Assembly: GCA_017459485.1 (NCBI GenBank)
Contig: JAFUCW010000323.1
Location: 1 to 12,021 of the forward strand
Source: Eggerthellaceae bacterium
GTDB taxonomy: Bacteria > Actinomycetota > Coriobacteriia > Coriobacteriales > Eggerthellaceae
Direction: 5' to 3'
DNA length: 12,021 nt
This document shows, piece after piece, positions 1 to 6,252 of this stretch. The position numbers and the translations under genes were made by a program. The notes under the pieces were generated by a model. It was not told the origin of the DNA. It saw only the letters and a list, made by a program, of their open reading frames with translations, and ran no database searches. Each line of letters begins with the position of its first letter. The stretch's first letter is position 1.

Positions 1-604
1 CCCAGCCGGACCCAGGAGCCTCGACAAGCCGGATGCCGTGCTCTTCGAGGAACGAGCGCCTATAGATTGCCGACCACACGGAGGGGTGCATGCAAAGCAG
101 GACGGGGTGCTCCTCGATGGTAAACGAAACGGGTTGGAGCGGCATGGAGTAGTCGTGTTCGGGGGTTACCAGGCTGTCCCCGATCCCGTCCATTGCGTCG
201 TAGTATTCGCGATACGATCCTTTCACCACGTCGGCGGGGGTGTCGCTTTGGAAGGTGGCGAACCCGTAGAGGTCTTCGAGCATGTGCTTGTCGATGAAAT
301 CGTCGGGCTCGACAATGGAGATGTATTCCCCTTTCGCGCGGGACAAGCCTGCATTCACAGCGCTGCCGTAGCCGCCATTGGGCTTGTCGACGACCTGGAA
401 ACGTTCGTCGCGGGAGGCGAATTCCTCCATGATGGCAAGCGAGTTGTCGGGGCTTCCGTCGTTGACGCAGATCACCTCGATGTCGTGCAGTGTTTGCGCA
501 GCAATGCTATCGAGGCATTGGCGCAAAAAGGGCTCGACGCTGTAGGCAGCGACGATGACGGACACATGAGGACGTGGGTGAGTGGTGGCTTCGGTGCTTG
601 CCAT
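1..604 (-). CDS. Glycosyltransferase family 2, N-terminal part (cut by window edge)
   Basis: I translated the minus strand from the ATG at 604; the frame stays open to position 1, giving about 201 residues with no stop. The N-terminus reads as a GT-A nucleotide-sugar fold: a beta-strand VSVIVAAY (res 14-21), VNDGSPDNS (48-55) with the nucleotide-binding Asp, then KPNGGYGSAVNAG (74-86) and the metal-binding segment EPDDF (99-103). These are hallmarks of GT2 enzymes that add a sugar from a nucleotide donor to a polysaccharide or lipid-linked acceptor, usually in the cytoplasm at the membrane. The start is supported by a strong Shine-Dalgarno (AGGAGGG, 608-614 on the minus strand) 3-4 bases upstream. 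The gene diverges from the GT4 gene at 703. The C-terminal part, which would hint at the acceptor, lies outside the window, so the sugar transferred is unknown. Confidence 0.9.
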   Translation of the reverse strand, partial: MASTEATTHPRPHVSVIVAAYSVEPFLRQCLDSIAAQTLHDIEVICVNDGSPDNSLAIMEEFASRDERFQVVDKPNGGYGSAVNAGLSRAKGEYISIVEPDDFIDKHMLEDLYGFATFQSDTPADVVKGSYREYYDAMDGIGDSLVTPEHDYSMPLQPVSFTIEEHPVLLCMHPSVWSAIYRRSFLEEHGIRLVEAPGSGW

Positions 605-702
605 GGTCCCTCCTGGTAGGTTTTGAGGATATGTTCGTATGATAGAACAAATCGTAGGATAATGGCGCGGGTCGCACAGCCCATTAAAGGTATAATCCAC
701 GT
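605..702. promoter_or_regulatory. Divergent intergenic region between two glycosyltransferase genes
   Basis: This 98-base gap separates the divergent starts at 604 (minus) and 703 (plus). The left side has a strong Shine-Dalgarno for the minus-strand gene. The right side has a TATAAT box right against the plus-strand start. A TATCAT at about 637-642 on the minus strand could be a -10 box for the minus-strand gene, but I see no convincing -35. Confidence 0.45.
691..696 (+). promoter_or_regulatory. TATAAT -10 box placed for a leaderless transcript
   Basis: A perfect TATAAT lies at 691-696, six bases before the ATG at 703. Transcription normally starts about seven bases after the hexamer, which is the A of this ATG, so the mRNA would have no 5' leader. 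No good Shine-Dalgarno is present; the nearest purine run, AAAGG at 686-690, is 12 bases away and lies upstream of the -10 box. No clear -35 hexamer is visible. Confidence 0.55.
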
Positions 703-1962
703 ATGGTCGACAGCATCCGATTCAGACATACTCCATCGACTGATCAGAAACGCGTCGCGGTGGTGACCATGGGTGTCAAGCTGCCGGGCGAGCAGCGCGG
801 CTACACCCGGTTTCGCAAGATTGCCGAAATGCTGGTGGAGGCGGGATTCGCCGTCGATCTGATAACGAGCAGCTTTCAGCATTGGGAAAAAGCCCAGCGC
901 GACAGGGAATCTGCGCAGTACCGGGGATTGCCCTACGAAGTGGTGTTTGTCGACGAACCTGGGTACAAGCGCAACCTGGATTTGTCGCGCATTTCAAGCC
1001 ATGCCCGTGCGGCCCGAAACCTGGCCCATCACTTCGCGGACAATCCGTGGCGCTACGACCTAATCTATTCGGAGATTCCCCCCAACGACGTGGCTCTTGC
1101 CGCTGCGGAGGCGGCGCAGGCAGGGGGCATCCCTTTCGTGGCGGATGTGAACGACCTGTGGCCTGAGGCGATGCGGATGGCTTTCGACGTGCCCGTCGTG
1201 TCGGACATCGCATTCCGCTCGTTTGCCAAAGACGCGGCGAAGGTCTACCGCATGCTCGACGCTGCCGTGGGGACGTCGGACGAGTATGCGGCACGTCCTG
1301 CTGCCGACCGCGACGACCCCTACCCGCGCCTGACCGTTTACGTGGGCAACGATTTGACCGAGTTCGACACGGGAGTTGCCGTGTACGCAGACGAGATCGT
1401 CAAGCCCGATGGCGAGATGTGGGTGGCCTACGCGGGGACCCTTGGCGCCAGCTACGACATTGCTACGCTTATCGAAGCTGCAGCGCTTCTTGTCGAAGAC
1501 GAGCCGCACCTTCGTCTCAAGCTGCTCGGCGACGGCCCAGAGCGCGAATCGCTCGAGGACCTTGCGCAGAAATGCGAAGCTCCCGTCGATTTCTTGGGCT
1601 ACGTGGACTACCCCGTCATGGCGGCATGGCTTTCCAAATGCGACATTACGGTCAATTCTCTCCATGAAGGCGCCGCACAGTCCATCGTCACGAAAATCGG
1701 CGACTACCTTGCGGCGGGCATTCCATTGGTGAACACGGGCCAGTCACCCGAATTCTGCTCTAAGGTGGAGCGCGACGGCTTCGGCGTTAACGTGGAGCCA
1801 GAAAACATCGGCAAGCTTGCCTTGGCAATCCAGCGGCTTGTGCGCAATTCGAGTGCCCGCAAAATAATGGGTGCGCGTGCGCGCGCCGTGGCGGAGGCCG
1901 AGTTCGACCAGCGCCAGTCCTACCTCAAGATAGTCCATCTTGTCCAACGTCTGCTCGTCTAG
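703..1962 (+). CDS. GT4-type glycosyltransferase (419 aa)
   Basis: This is a full-length GT-B fold glycosyltransferase of the kind found in capsule, exopolysaccharide or O-antigen loci. The N-terminal Rossmann domain begins at VAVVTMGVKLPGEQRGYTRF (res 18-37), with the glycine-rich acceptor loop, and contains DVNDLWPEAM (148-157), which resembles the RDLWPE segment of WcaI-like GT4 enzymes. The C-terminal donor-binding domain shows YAGTLGASYDIATLIEA (243-259), LLGDGPERESLE (274-285), FLGYV (297-301) and a KIGDYLAAGIPLV segment (331-343) before the PE-rich donor loop. Length is normal for the family. The start is the first ATG in the frame and sits directly after a TATAAT box. The gene ends in TAG and is followed by a stem-loop at 2029-2056, so it is probably monocistronic. 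Donor and acceptor cannot be read from sequence. Confidence 0.88.
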   Translation: MVDSIRFRHTPSTDQKRVAVVTMGVKLPGEQRGYTRFRKIAEMLVEAGFAVDLITSSFQHWEKAQRDRESAQYRGLPYEVVFVDEPGYKRNLDLSRISSHARAARNLAHHFADNPWRYDLIYSEIPPNDVALAAAEAAQAGGIPFVADVNDLWPEAMRMAFDVPVVSDIAFRSFAKDAAKVYRMLDAAVGTSDEYAARPAADRDDPYPRLTVYVGNDLTEFDTGVAVYADEIVKPDGEMWVAYAGTLGASYDIATLIEAAALLVEDEPHLRLKLLGDGPERESLEDLAQKCEAPVDFLGYVDYPVMAAWLSKCDITVNSLHEGAAQSIVTKIGDYLAAGIPLVNTGQSPEFCSKVERDGFGVNVEPENIGKLALAIQRLVRNSSARKIMGARARAVAEAEFDQRQSYLKIVHLVQRLLV

Positions 1963-2028
1963 CGTTTTCGGCACACGTGCAATGCGCTCGGTTGTAGCGG
2001 GCAGGCTGTCCTTCTTGTAGGGAACCAG

Positions 2029-2062
2029 ACGGTGCTGCGGCGTAGGGCAGCACCGTAGTTTT
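2029..2062 (+). terminator. Probable Rho-independent terminator after the GT4 gene
   Basis: A perfect 10-bp inverted repeat, ACGGTGCTGC (2029-2038) and GCAGCACCGT (2047-2056), has an 8-base loop and is followed by a short T run (TTTT, 2059-2062). It lies 66 bases after the GT4 stop. The T run is short, so efficiency is uncertain. Confidence 0.6.
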
Positions 2063-2184
2063 GTCGCAAGGAGTGGTCAGAGGCGGGCGTGGGCGCGATC
2101 GCACGTACACAGCCAGCTGCATGTCCTAGGAGCCGGTTCCGGGGTTCGCGAAGATGCGTGTTCGCAAAAGGGCAAGATGTTCTT

Positions 2185-2553
2185 TTAGATTTCCTCGACT
2201 CCCATGACGACCAGAGCGCATGCGATAACCTGCGACAACGTGTCGTCGTCAAGGCGGCCAACGATTTCGGCCTTGCCTTCGTCGTCGCGCACTCCGAGGT
2301 CCATGGCGCGCATGGCTTCGCACTGAACAAACCCGTCGACTGGGTTGCCAGGGGCGATGCGCACATGCAGGGGGTACTTGTTGTCGGTTGACGTAATAGG
2401 CGCGAGAAGGGTGAGGGTGCTTCGCATGTTTATGTGCCAAGGACTGAGGACAACGGCGTAATGACGCCCAGCAGGTTCGTGCCTCCTGGAGGGGTCGAAG
2501 TTGATGCCGACAATGTCTCCTTGCTCGCAGATCACGACTGCCACGCATCCCAT
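2185..2553 (-). CDS. mazF: MazF/PemK-family toxin (endoribonuclease)
   Basis: The protein matches the CcdB/MazF fold: a GDIVGINFDPS strand near the N-terminus, GRHYAVVLSP (family form usually RPAVVLSP) with the Arg expected near the active site, LLAPITSTD corresponding to the conserved PITS segment, and a C-terminal region ending in a helix (DDDTLSQVIACALVVMG). MazF toxins cleave mRNA at short sequence motifs and are neutralised by the antitoxin encoded just upstream. Length (about 122 aa) is normal. The start is uncertain: ATG at 2553 overlaps mazE by 22 bases, while GTG at 2535 would give a GTGA start-stop overlap with the mazE stop. I prefer 2553 because the distance to the GD motif then resembles E. 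coli MazF. No residue loss suggests inactivation. Confidence 0.85.
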   Translation of the reverse strand: MGCVAVVICEQGDIVGINFDPSRRHEPAGRHYAVVLSPWHINMRSTLTLLAPITSTDNKYPLHVRIAPGNPVDGFVQCEAMRAMDLGVRDDEGKAEIVGRLDDDTLSQVIACALVVMGVEEI

Positions 2554-2819
2554 TCGGCGCCAAGCATGTCGTCGGTGGGCCACTGCTCAGAAGGAGCAGT
2601 GCGGCTGGCGTCGTACCCTGCGAAGAGCGTTTCGAACGTGACGCCGCGCTTGGGAAGCACGCGGCGGTGCGCGCGCTCGACAGGGATGAGTTCTATGTTG
2701 CCCCGTTCGTTGACCTCCGCTGTCACCTGGTCGCCCCGTTTGAGGTTTGCGAGGCGAAGGACGGGCTGGGGAATGCGAACCGCTTCAGAGTTGCCCCATT
2801 GGGCTATTGCTGTGCTCAT
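2532..2819 (-). CDS. mazE: MazE-type antitoxin (AbrB/SpoVT fold)
   Basis: This 95-aa protein has the swapped-hairpin AbrB-like DNA-binding domain of MazE antitoxins: AQWGNSEAVRIPQPVL (res 6-21), followed by LKRGDQVTAEVNERGNIELIPV (26-47, shown here as one conserved stretch of about 22 positions). The C-terminal half (FETLFAGYD, 62-70, and the Trp-rich end GAEWDAW, 87-93) is the part that usually threads onto the toxin. An ATG 14 codons further upstream exists, but the start at 2819 is chosen because an AAGGAG Shine-Dalgarno lies 5 bases before it and the family N-terminus begins there; the longer version would start inside the operator. It is co-transcribed with mazF and probably represses its own promoter through the inverted repeat at 2838-2860. 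Confidence 0.87.
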   Translation of the reverse strand: MSTAIAQWGNSEAVRIPQPVLRLANLKRGDQVTAEVNERGNIELIPVERAHRRVLPKRGVTFETLFAGYDASRTAPSEQWPTDDMLGAEWDAWQS

Positions 2820-2837
2820 ACACTCTCCTTGGTTGGA

Positions 2838-2860
2838 TGTATATACAGTATACATATACA
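2838..2860. promoter_or_regulatory. Inverted repeat, likely MazE(F) operator
   Basis: Arms TGTATAT (2838-2844) and ATATACA (2854-2860) form a perfect inverted repeat around a 9-base spacer containing the palindrome GTATAC. It overlaps the predicted mazE -10 box, which is where antitoxin or antitoxin-toxin complexes bind to autoregulate such operons. Its AT-richness stands out from the surroundings. Confidence 0.6.
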
Positions 2861-2875
2861 CTAGTTATTGCACAA
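2847..2875 (-). promoter_or_regulatory. Candidate mazEF promoter
   Basis: On the minus strand, a TATACT -10 (2852-2847) lies 17 bases from a TTGTGC -35-like hexamer (2875-2870). The predicted transcription start near 2840 leaves a leader of about 20 bases carrying the mazE Shine-Dalgarno. The -35 matches consensus only in TTG. Confidence 0.5.
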
Positions 2876-2991
2876 CGAAGGAACTATTGCGTTGGTATGC
2901 GGACATGCCTGCACCTCTCAACAAGCGTGCACTTTCTTTCGTAGAGCTGTGGAATGGTGCTTGCGTTCTGCACGTCTCTCTTTTCATCACG

Positions 2992-2997
2992 TACAAT
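2992..2997 (+). promoter_or_regulatory. TACAAT -10 box placed for a leaderless transcript
   Basis: TACAAT (2992-2997) sits seven bases before the ATG at 3005, so transcription would start at or next to the start codon. There is no purine-rich Shine-Dalgarno upstream of the ATG. The arrangement copies the one upstream of the GT4 gene at 703. No clear -35 is visible. Confidence 0.5.
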
Positions 2998-3004
2998 ACC
3001 ACCT

Positions 3005-4270
3005 ATGGAAAACGAAACGGAACACAAGCCAATCGCGTTCAGTCCGCCCGACATTACCGAAGCGGAGGTGGATGCGGTTGCAGAGGCGCTGCGCAGTGGG
3101 TGGATCACCACCGGACCGCGTACCAAGGAGCTCGAACGCAGGATGGGTGCGTTTACGGGCACCACTGGTTTCGCTTGCTTGAATTCTGCCACCGCTGCGC
3201 TCGAATGCGCTTTGCGCCTGGCAGGAGTAGGTCCAGGGGACGAGGTGATCGTACCCGCCTACACCTATACGGCTTCTGCTTCGGTAATTGCCCATGTGGG
3301 TGCGAAGATCGTGCTTGTGGACGCAGCAGCTCCAAACGAGGAAGAGCAGCCTTTCGACCGGCTCGCTTCTAGATTCCACATGGACCCTCTGGCGCTTGAA
3401 GAGGCGCTCAGTCCCCGCACAAAGGCGGTTATCCCCGTCGATATAGCCGGACGCATGGCGGACTACCCGGCTCTGCTTGACGCACTTCGCTTTGCGAGCG
3501 GCTGGTCAGCCTCAAACGAGGTTCAGGAGGCGATCGGCCGCCCAATCGTGCTTGCCGACGCCGCCCATTCGCTCGGTGCGACGCGCGACGGCGTGCGTTC
3601 CGGACAGGCTGCCGACTTCGCGGCGTTTTCGTTCCATGCCGTGAAGAACCTGACCACCGCCGAAGGGGGCGGCCTTGCCTGGTCGAACCCCGATCTATCC
3701 GACCTTCCGATCTACGATCGCATCATGCACCTGTCCTTGCACGGGCAGACCAAGGACGCGATGCACAAGGAAGCGGGGTCGTGGGAGTACGACATTGTCG
3801 ATCTGGGATACAAGTGGAACATGACCGACATCGCGGCTGCCATGGGCCTGGCCCAACTCGATCGCTATCCTGCGTTGCTTTCGCGCCGCCGCGAGCTGGT
3901 GGAGCGCTACGAATCCAATCTTGAAGGCAGCCGCGTGTGCACCATGGCGCATGCTTCCATGGCATGCGACTCGGTGCCTTTCGAGTCGAGCCGACATCTT
4001 ATGCTAGGGCGCATTGCAGGGGCGACCGAGGCGCAGCGCAACGCGGTTATCGCCTTCATGGCGGATGCGGGAATCGTCTGCAACGTCCACTACAAGCCGC
4101 TTCCAATGCTATCGGCGTATCGGGCGCTCGGGTTCTCCCCCGACGACTTCCCCCATGCATGTGCGCTCTACGAAAACGAGATCACGCTGCCGCTTCATAC
4201 GCTGCTTTCCGACAGCGACGTGGACCGGGTGTGCGAAACGCTGCTGCGTGCAGTAGGAGAGTGCGCCTAG
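3005..4270 (+). CDS. DegT/DnrJ/EryC1/StrS-family PLP aminotransferase
   Basis: This fold-type I sugar aminotransferase of 421 aa makes an amino-sugar nucleotide by transamination of a keto-sugar. Visible signatures are GWITTGPRTKELE (res 32-44), LNSATAALECALRLAGVGPGDEVIVP (59-84, typical cofactor-phosphate and substrate region), LADAAHSLGA (183-192) with the Asp that contacts the PLP ring nitrogen, SFHAVKNLTTAEGG (209-222) with the Schiff-base Lys at 214, YKWNMTDIAAAMGLAQL, and the substrate-side NVHYKPLPML. The frame is open from an ATG at 2954, but homology starts near the 3005 ATG, which lies directly after a TACAAT box. It ends four bases before the phosphoglycosyl transferase start, so the two are translationally linked. 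Pairing with a PglC-like enzyme recalls PglE/PglC in bacillosamine-type pathways, but the sugar is not determinable. Confidence 0.9.
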   Translation: MENETEHKPIAFSPPDITEAEVDAVAEALRSGWITTGPRTKELERRMGAFTGTTGFACLNSATAALECALRLAGVGPGDEVIVPAYTYTASASVIAHVGAKIVLVDAAAPNEEEQPFDRLASRFHMDPLALEEALSPRTKAVIPVDIAGRMADYPALLDALRFASGWSASNEVQEAIGRPIVLADAAHSLGATRDGVRSGQAADFAAFSFHAVKNLTTAEGGGLAWSNPDLSDLPIYDRIMHLSLHGQTKDAMHKEAGSWEYDIVDLGYKWNMTDIAAAMGLAQLDRYPALLSRRRELVERYESNLEGSRVCTMAHASMACDSVPFESSRHLMLGRIAGATEAQRNAVIAFMADAGIVCNVHYKPLPMLSAYRALGFSPDDFPHACALYENEITLPLHTLLSDSDVDRVCETLLRAVGECA

Positions 4271-4274
4271 AACC

Positions 4275-4994
4275 ATGTACGTGCGCTTCGTGAAACGCAT
4301 TTTCGACATTGGCATTGGCTTGGTGGCCTTGCCTGTGGTGGGCGTCTTCACCATTGTGTGCGGCGTGCGCATCAAGGCAGAAGACGGCGGCCCTATTTTC
4401 TACAACGCTCCGCGTGTGGGCAAGAACGGCCGCGAGTTCACCATGTACAAGTTTCGCAGCATGAAAGTGAACGCGCCTGACCTGGTGTTTTCCGATGGCT
4501 CCACTTACAATTCCGCAGATGACCCACGCATGACGCGCGTGGGTGCCTGGATGCGTCGCACCAGCGTCGACGAGCTCCCGCAGTTTCTCAACGTGCTCGG
4601 CGGCTCGATGAGCGTTGTGGGACCGCGCCCGGACCTGAAACGGGAGACAGAGCTTTATGTGGGCAACGAAGCGGAGAAGCTTCTTGTGAAGCCGGGGATC
4701 ACCGGTTACGCCGCCGTGTACGGTGGGCGCAACGCAAGCCTTTGGCACGACCGGCTCGCGCTCGATGTGTGGTACGTGCATCACGTGAGCTTCTTGCTGG
4801 ACGCGCGCATATTCTTCAAGACCTTCGGCGCGATTTTCAGCCAAAAGGGAATCTACGCCGACTCGGGCGATGCACTTGGCTCCACGCATGACGCACATGC
4901 GCTGTCCAGTGCTGTCGCACCGCCGCTTGTGGGCGAAAACCCAGTGGATAACGCGTCCTTGGCGCATGAGGACGTGACGGAAAAGGAGGACTGA
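4275..4994 (+). CDS. Bacterial sugar transferase (PglC/WcaJ-type phosphoglycosyl transferase)
   Basis: This monotopic polyprenol-phosphate phosphoglycosyl transferase (239 aa) starts a lipid-linked glycan by moving a sugar-phosphate from a UDP-sugar to undecaprenyl phosphate at the inner face of the membrane. It has the N-terminal hydrophobic re-entrant helix after KRIFD (res 7-11, about 11-31), [14 protein letters not shown] (39-52), MYKFRSM (57-63), the catalytic Asp-Glu pair in TSVDELPQF (D99, E100), SVVGPRPD (113-120) and [14 protein letters not shown] (138-151). It is the short form with only the catalytic domain and lacks the multi-spanning N-terminus of full WcaJ. The last 40 residues or so form an acidic tail without recognisable homology. 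Only a weak purine run (AGGAG, 4255-4259) precedes the start, so coupling to the aminotransferase stop four bases away is likely. It overlaps the glf leader region. Confidence 0.9.
   Translation: MYVRFVKRIFDIGIGLVALPVVGVFTIVCGVRIKAEDGGPIFYNAPRVGKNGREFTMYKFRSMKVNAPDLVFSDGSTYNSADDPRMTRVGAWMRRTSVDELPQFLNVLGGSMSVVGPRPDLKRETELYVGNEAEKLLVKPGITGYAAVYGGRNASLWHDRLALDVWYVHHVSFLLDARIFFKTFGAIFSQKGIYADSGDALGSTHDAHALSSAVAPPLVGENPVDNASLAHEDVTEKED
4984..4989 (+). promoter_or_regulatory. Shine-Dalgarno of the glf reading frame
   Basis: AGGAGG at 4984-4989 lies inside the last codons of the sugar transferase gene, 10 bases before the ATG at 5000. It shows the mutase was once translated as part of this operon and fixes its start. 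Confidence 0.7.
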
Positions 4995-4999
4995 CGACT

Positions 5000-6118
5000 A
5001 TGGCACACTACGATTATCTGGTAGTAGGGGCAGGGCTGTCCGGCGCGGTGTTCGCGCACGAGGCGACAAAGCTGGGAAAGACCTGCTTGGTCATTGACCG
5101 CCGCAATCATATTGCGGGCAACATCTACCCCGAACAGCGCGAGGGCAGCAATGTGCACGTGTACGGCGCGCACATCTTCCACACCTCAATCAAGCGCGTG
5201 TAGGACTACGTGGGCCAGTTCGCCGAGTTCAACAACTACATCAACAGCCCGGTTGCCATCTACGGAGACGAGCTGTACAACTTGCCATTCAACATGAACA
5301 CGTTCTGCCAGATGTGGCCCGACGTGCGCACGCCTGCCCAGGCCTAGGCGCGCATTGCCGAACAAGTGGCGCAGGCGGACATCGGGCAGCCCGCCAACTT
5401 GGAAGAGCAGGCGCTTTCCCTGGTGGGGCGCGACGTCTACGAGAAGCTGGTCAAGGGCTACACAGAGAAGCAGTGGGGAAGGCCGTGCACGGAGCTTCCT
5501 GCAAGCATCATCCGCCGTTTGCCGTGCCGTTTCATCTTCGACAACAACTACTTCAACGACCGTTGGCAGGGCATTCCCATGGGCGGCTACACCGCCATGG
5601 TCCAGCGCATGCTCGGCGACGTCGAAGTGCGCTTGAGCACCGAGTACCGTGACCTGGTCGCCGCAGAGCCCGACATTGCCGACCGCGTCATCTACTGCGG
5701 TCCGATCGAAGAGTTCTAAGACTTTTGGCTAGTGACGCTCGAGTACCGCTCCTTGCGTTTCGAGACGGAAGTGTTGCCCGAAGAAAACCATCAGGGCAAC
5801 GCGGTGGTGAACTACACCGAGGCGGACATCCCCTACACGCGCATCATCGAACACAAGCACTTCGAGTTCGGTGACCAACCCTCCACGGTCGTCACGCGCG
5901 AGTATCCTGCCAATTGGGCCCCGGGCGGCGAGCCCTACTACCCGATCAACGACGAGCGCAACTCTTCGCTCTATGCCCAGTACGAGCAGATGGCGCAAAG
6001 CGAAGGGAAGGTCGTTTTCGCAGGTCGTTTGGGTGGTTACAAGTACTACGACATGGACAAGGCGCTCGATGCCGCCTTCGACTTGGTGGAGCGCGAACTG
6101 GGTGTGGCAATAGACTAG
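5000..6118 (+). pseudogene. glf: UDP-galactopyranose mutase, interrupted by three in-frame stops
   Basis: One frame of 373 codons reads as a complete UDP-galactopyranose mutase, the FAD enzyme that makes UDP-galactofuranose. It holds stop codons at codon 68 (TAG, 5201-5203), codon 116 (TAG, 5345-5347) and codon 240 (TAA, 5717-5719). The FAD motif GAGLSGAVFAHEA, VIDRRNHIAGN, YGAHIFHT, NLPFNMNTF, GYTEKQWG, RLPCRF plus DNNYFNDR, LEYRSLRFETE, EPYYPINDE and GRLGGYKYYDMD are all present, including the arginines and tyrosines that hold the substrate diphosphate. Total length matches intact family members. The first stop replaces the Trp of the usual KxVWDY segment; the third replaces the aromatic residue in the GPIxxYFDY segment. 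There is no frameshift. Neighbouring genes end in TAG, so TAG is a real stop here. The largest pieces would be about 67 and 127 residues, neither likely to be active. Either a recent pseudogene or, less likely, a readthrough case. Confidence 0.88.
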
Positions 6119-6194
6119 CCCGCATACCGGCGTATATTACTTATTGTATTCATATGGTGCGCCTATGCAGAAAAAGGAGCCCTTCGGCGGCGCT

Positions 6195-6203
6195 TGATAT
6201 ACT
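6195..6203 (+). promoter_or_regulatory. Extended -10 promoter candidate for the lectin-hydrolase pair
   Basis: TGATATACT (6195-6203) fits an extended -10 element (TG, one base, TATACT). No -35 is seen, which is common for extended -10 promoters. Transcription would start near 6210, leaving a leader of about 43 bases before the ATG at 6253. Confidence 0.45.
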
Positions 6204-6238
6204 TATCTGAACGGCAAATTCAAGAGAACTGACAAGTA

Positions 6239-6252
6239 AGAGAGGTATCTCT
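6239..6252 (+). promoter_or_regulatory. Ribosome-binding site inside a small inverted repeat
   Basis: AGAGA (6239-6243) pairs with TCTCT (6248-6252) across a GGTA loop. The Shine-Dalgarno AGAGG (6241-6245) is part of this element, seven bases before the ATG. The stem is only 5 bp and A/T-containing, so a regulatory role is speculative. Confidence 0.35.

Noticed and set aside
38..882. Plus-strand frame 38-619 and minus-strand frame 472-882
   Set aside because: The first lies opposite the clear GT2 frame; the second crosses the divergent promoter region and overlaps the GT4 start in the wrong frame.
2148..2165. GCGAA/TTCGC inverted repeat as a terminator for mazF
   Set aside because: Only a 5-bp stem with no T run on the minus strand; too weak to call.
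4182..4967. 261-codon open frame antisense to the sugar transferase
   Set aside because: It is His-rich with no family resemblance, while the opposite strand encodes a textbook phosphoglycosyl transferase.
5201..5719. TAG/TAA reassigned to a sense codon in this genome
   Set aside because: Five apparently intact genes in the window end in TAG and the mazF gene in TAA, and no suppressor tRNA is present here; three stops confined to one gene fit a pseudogene better.
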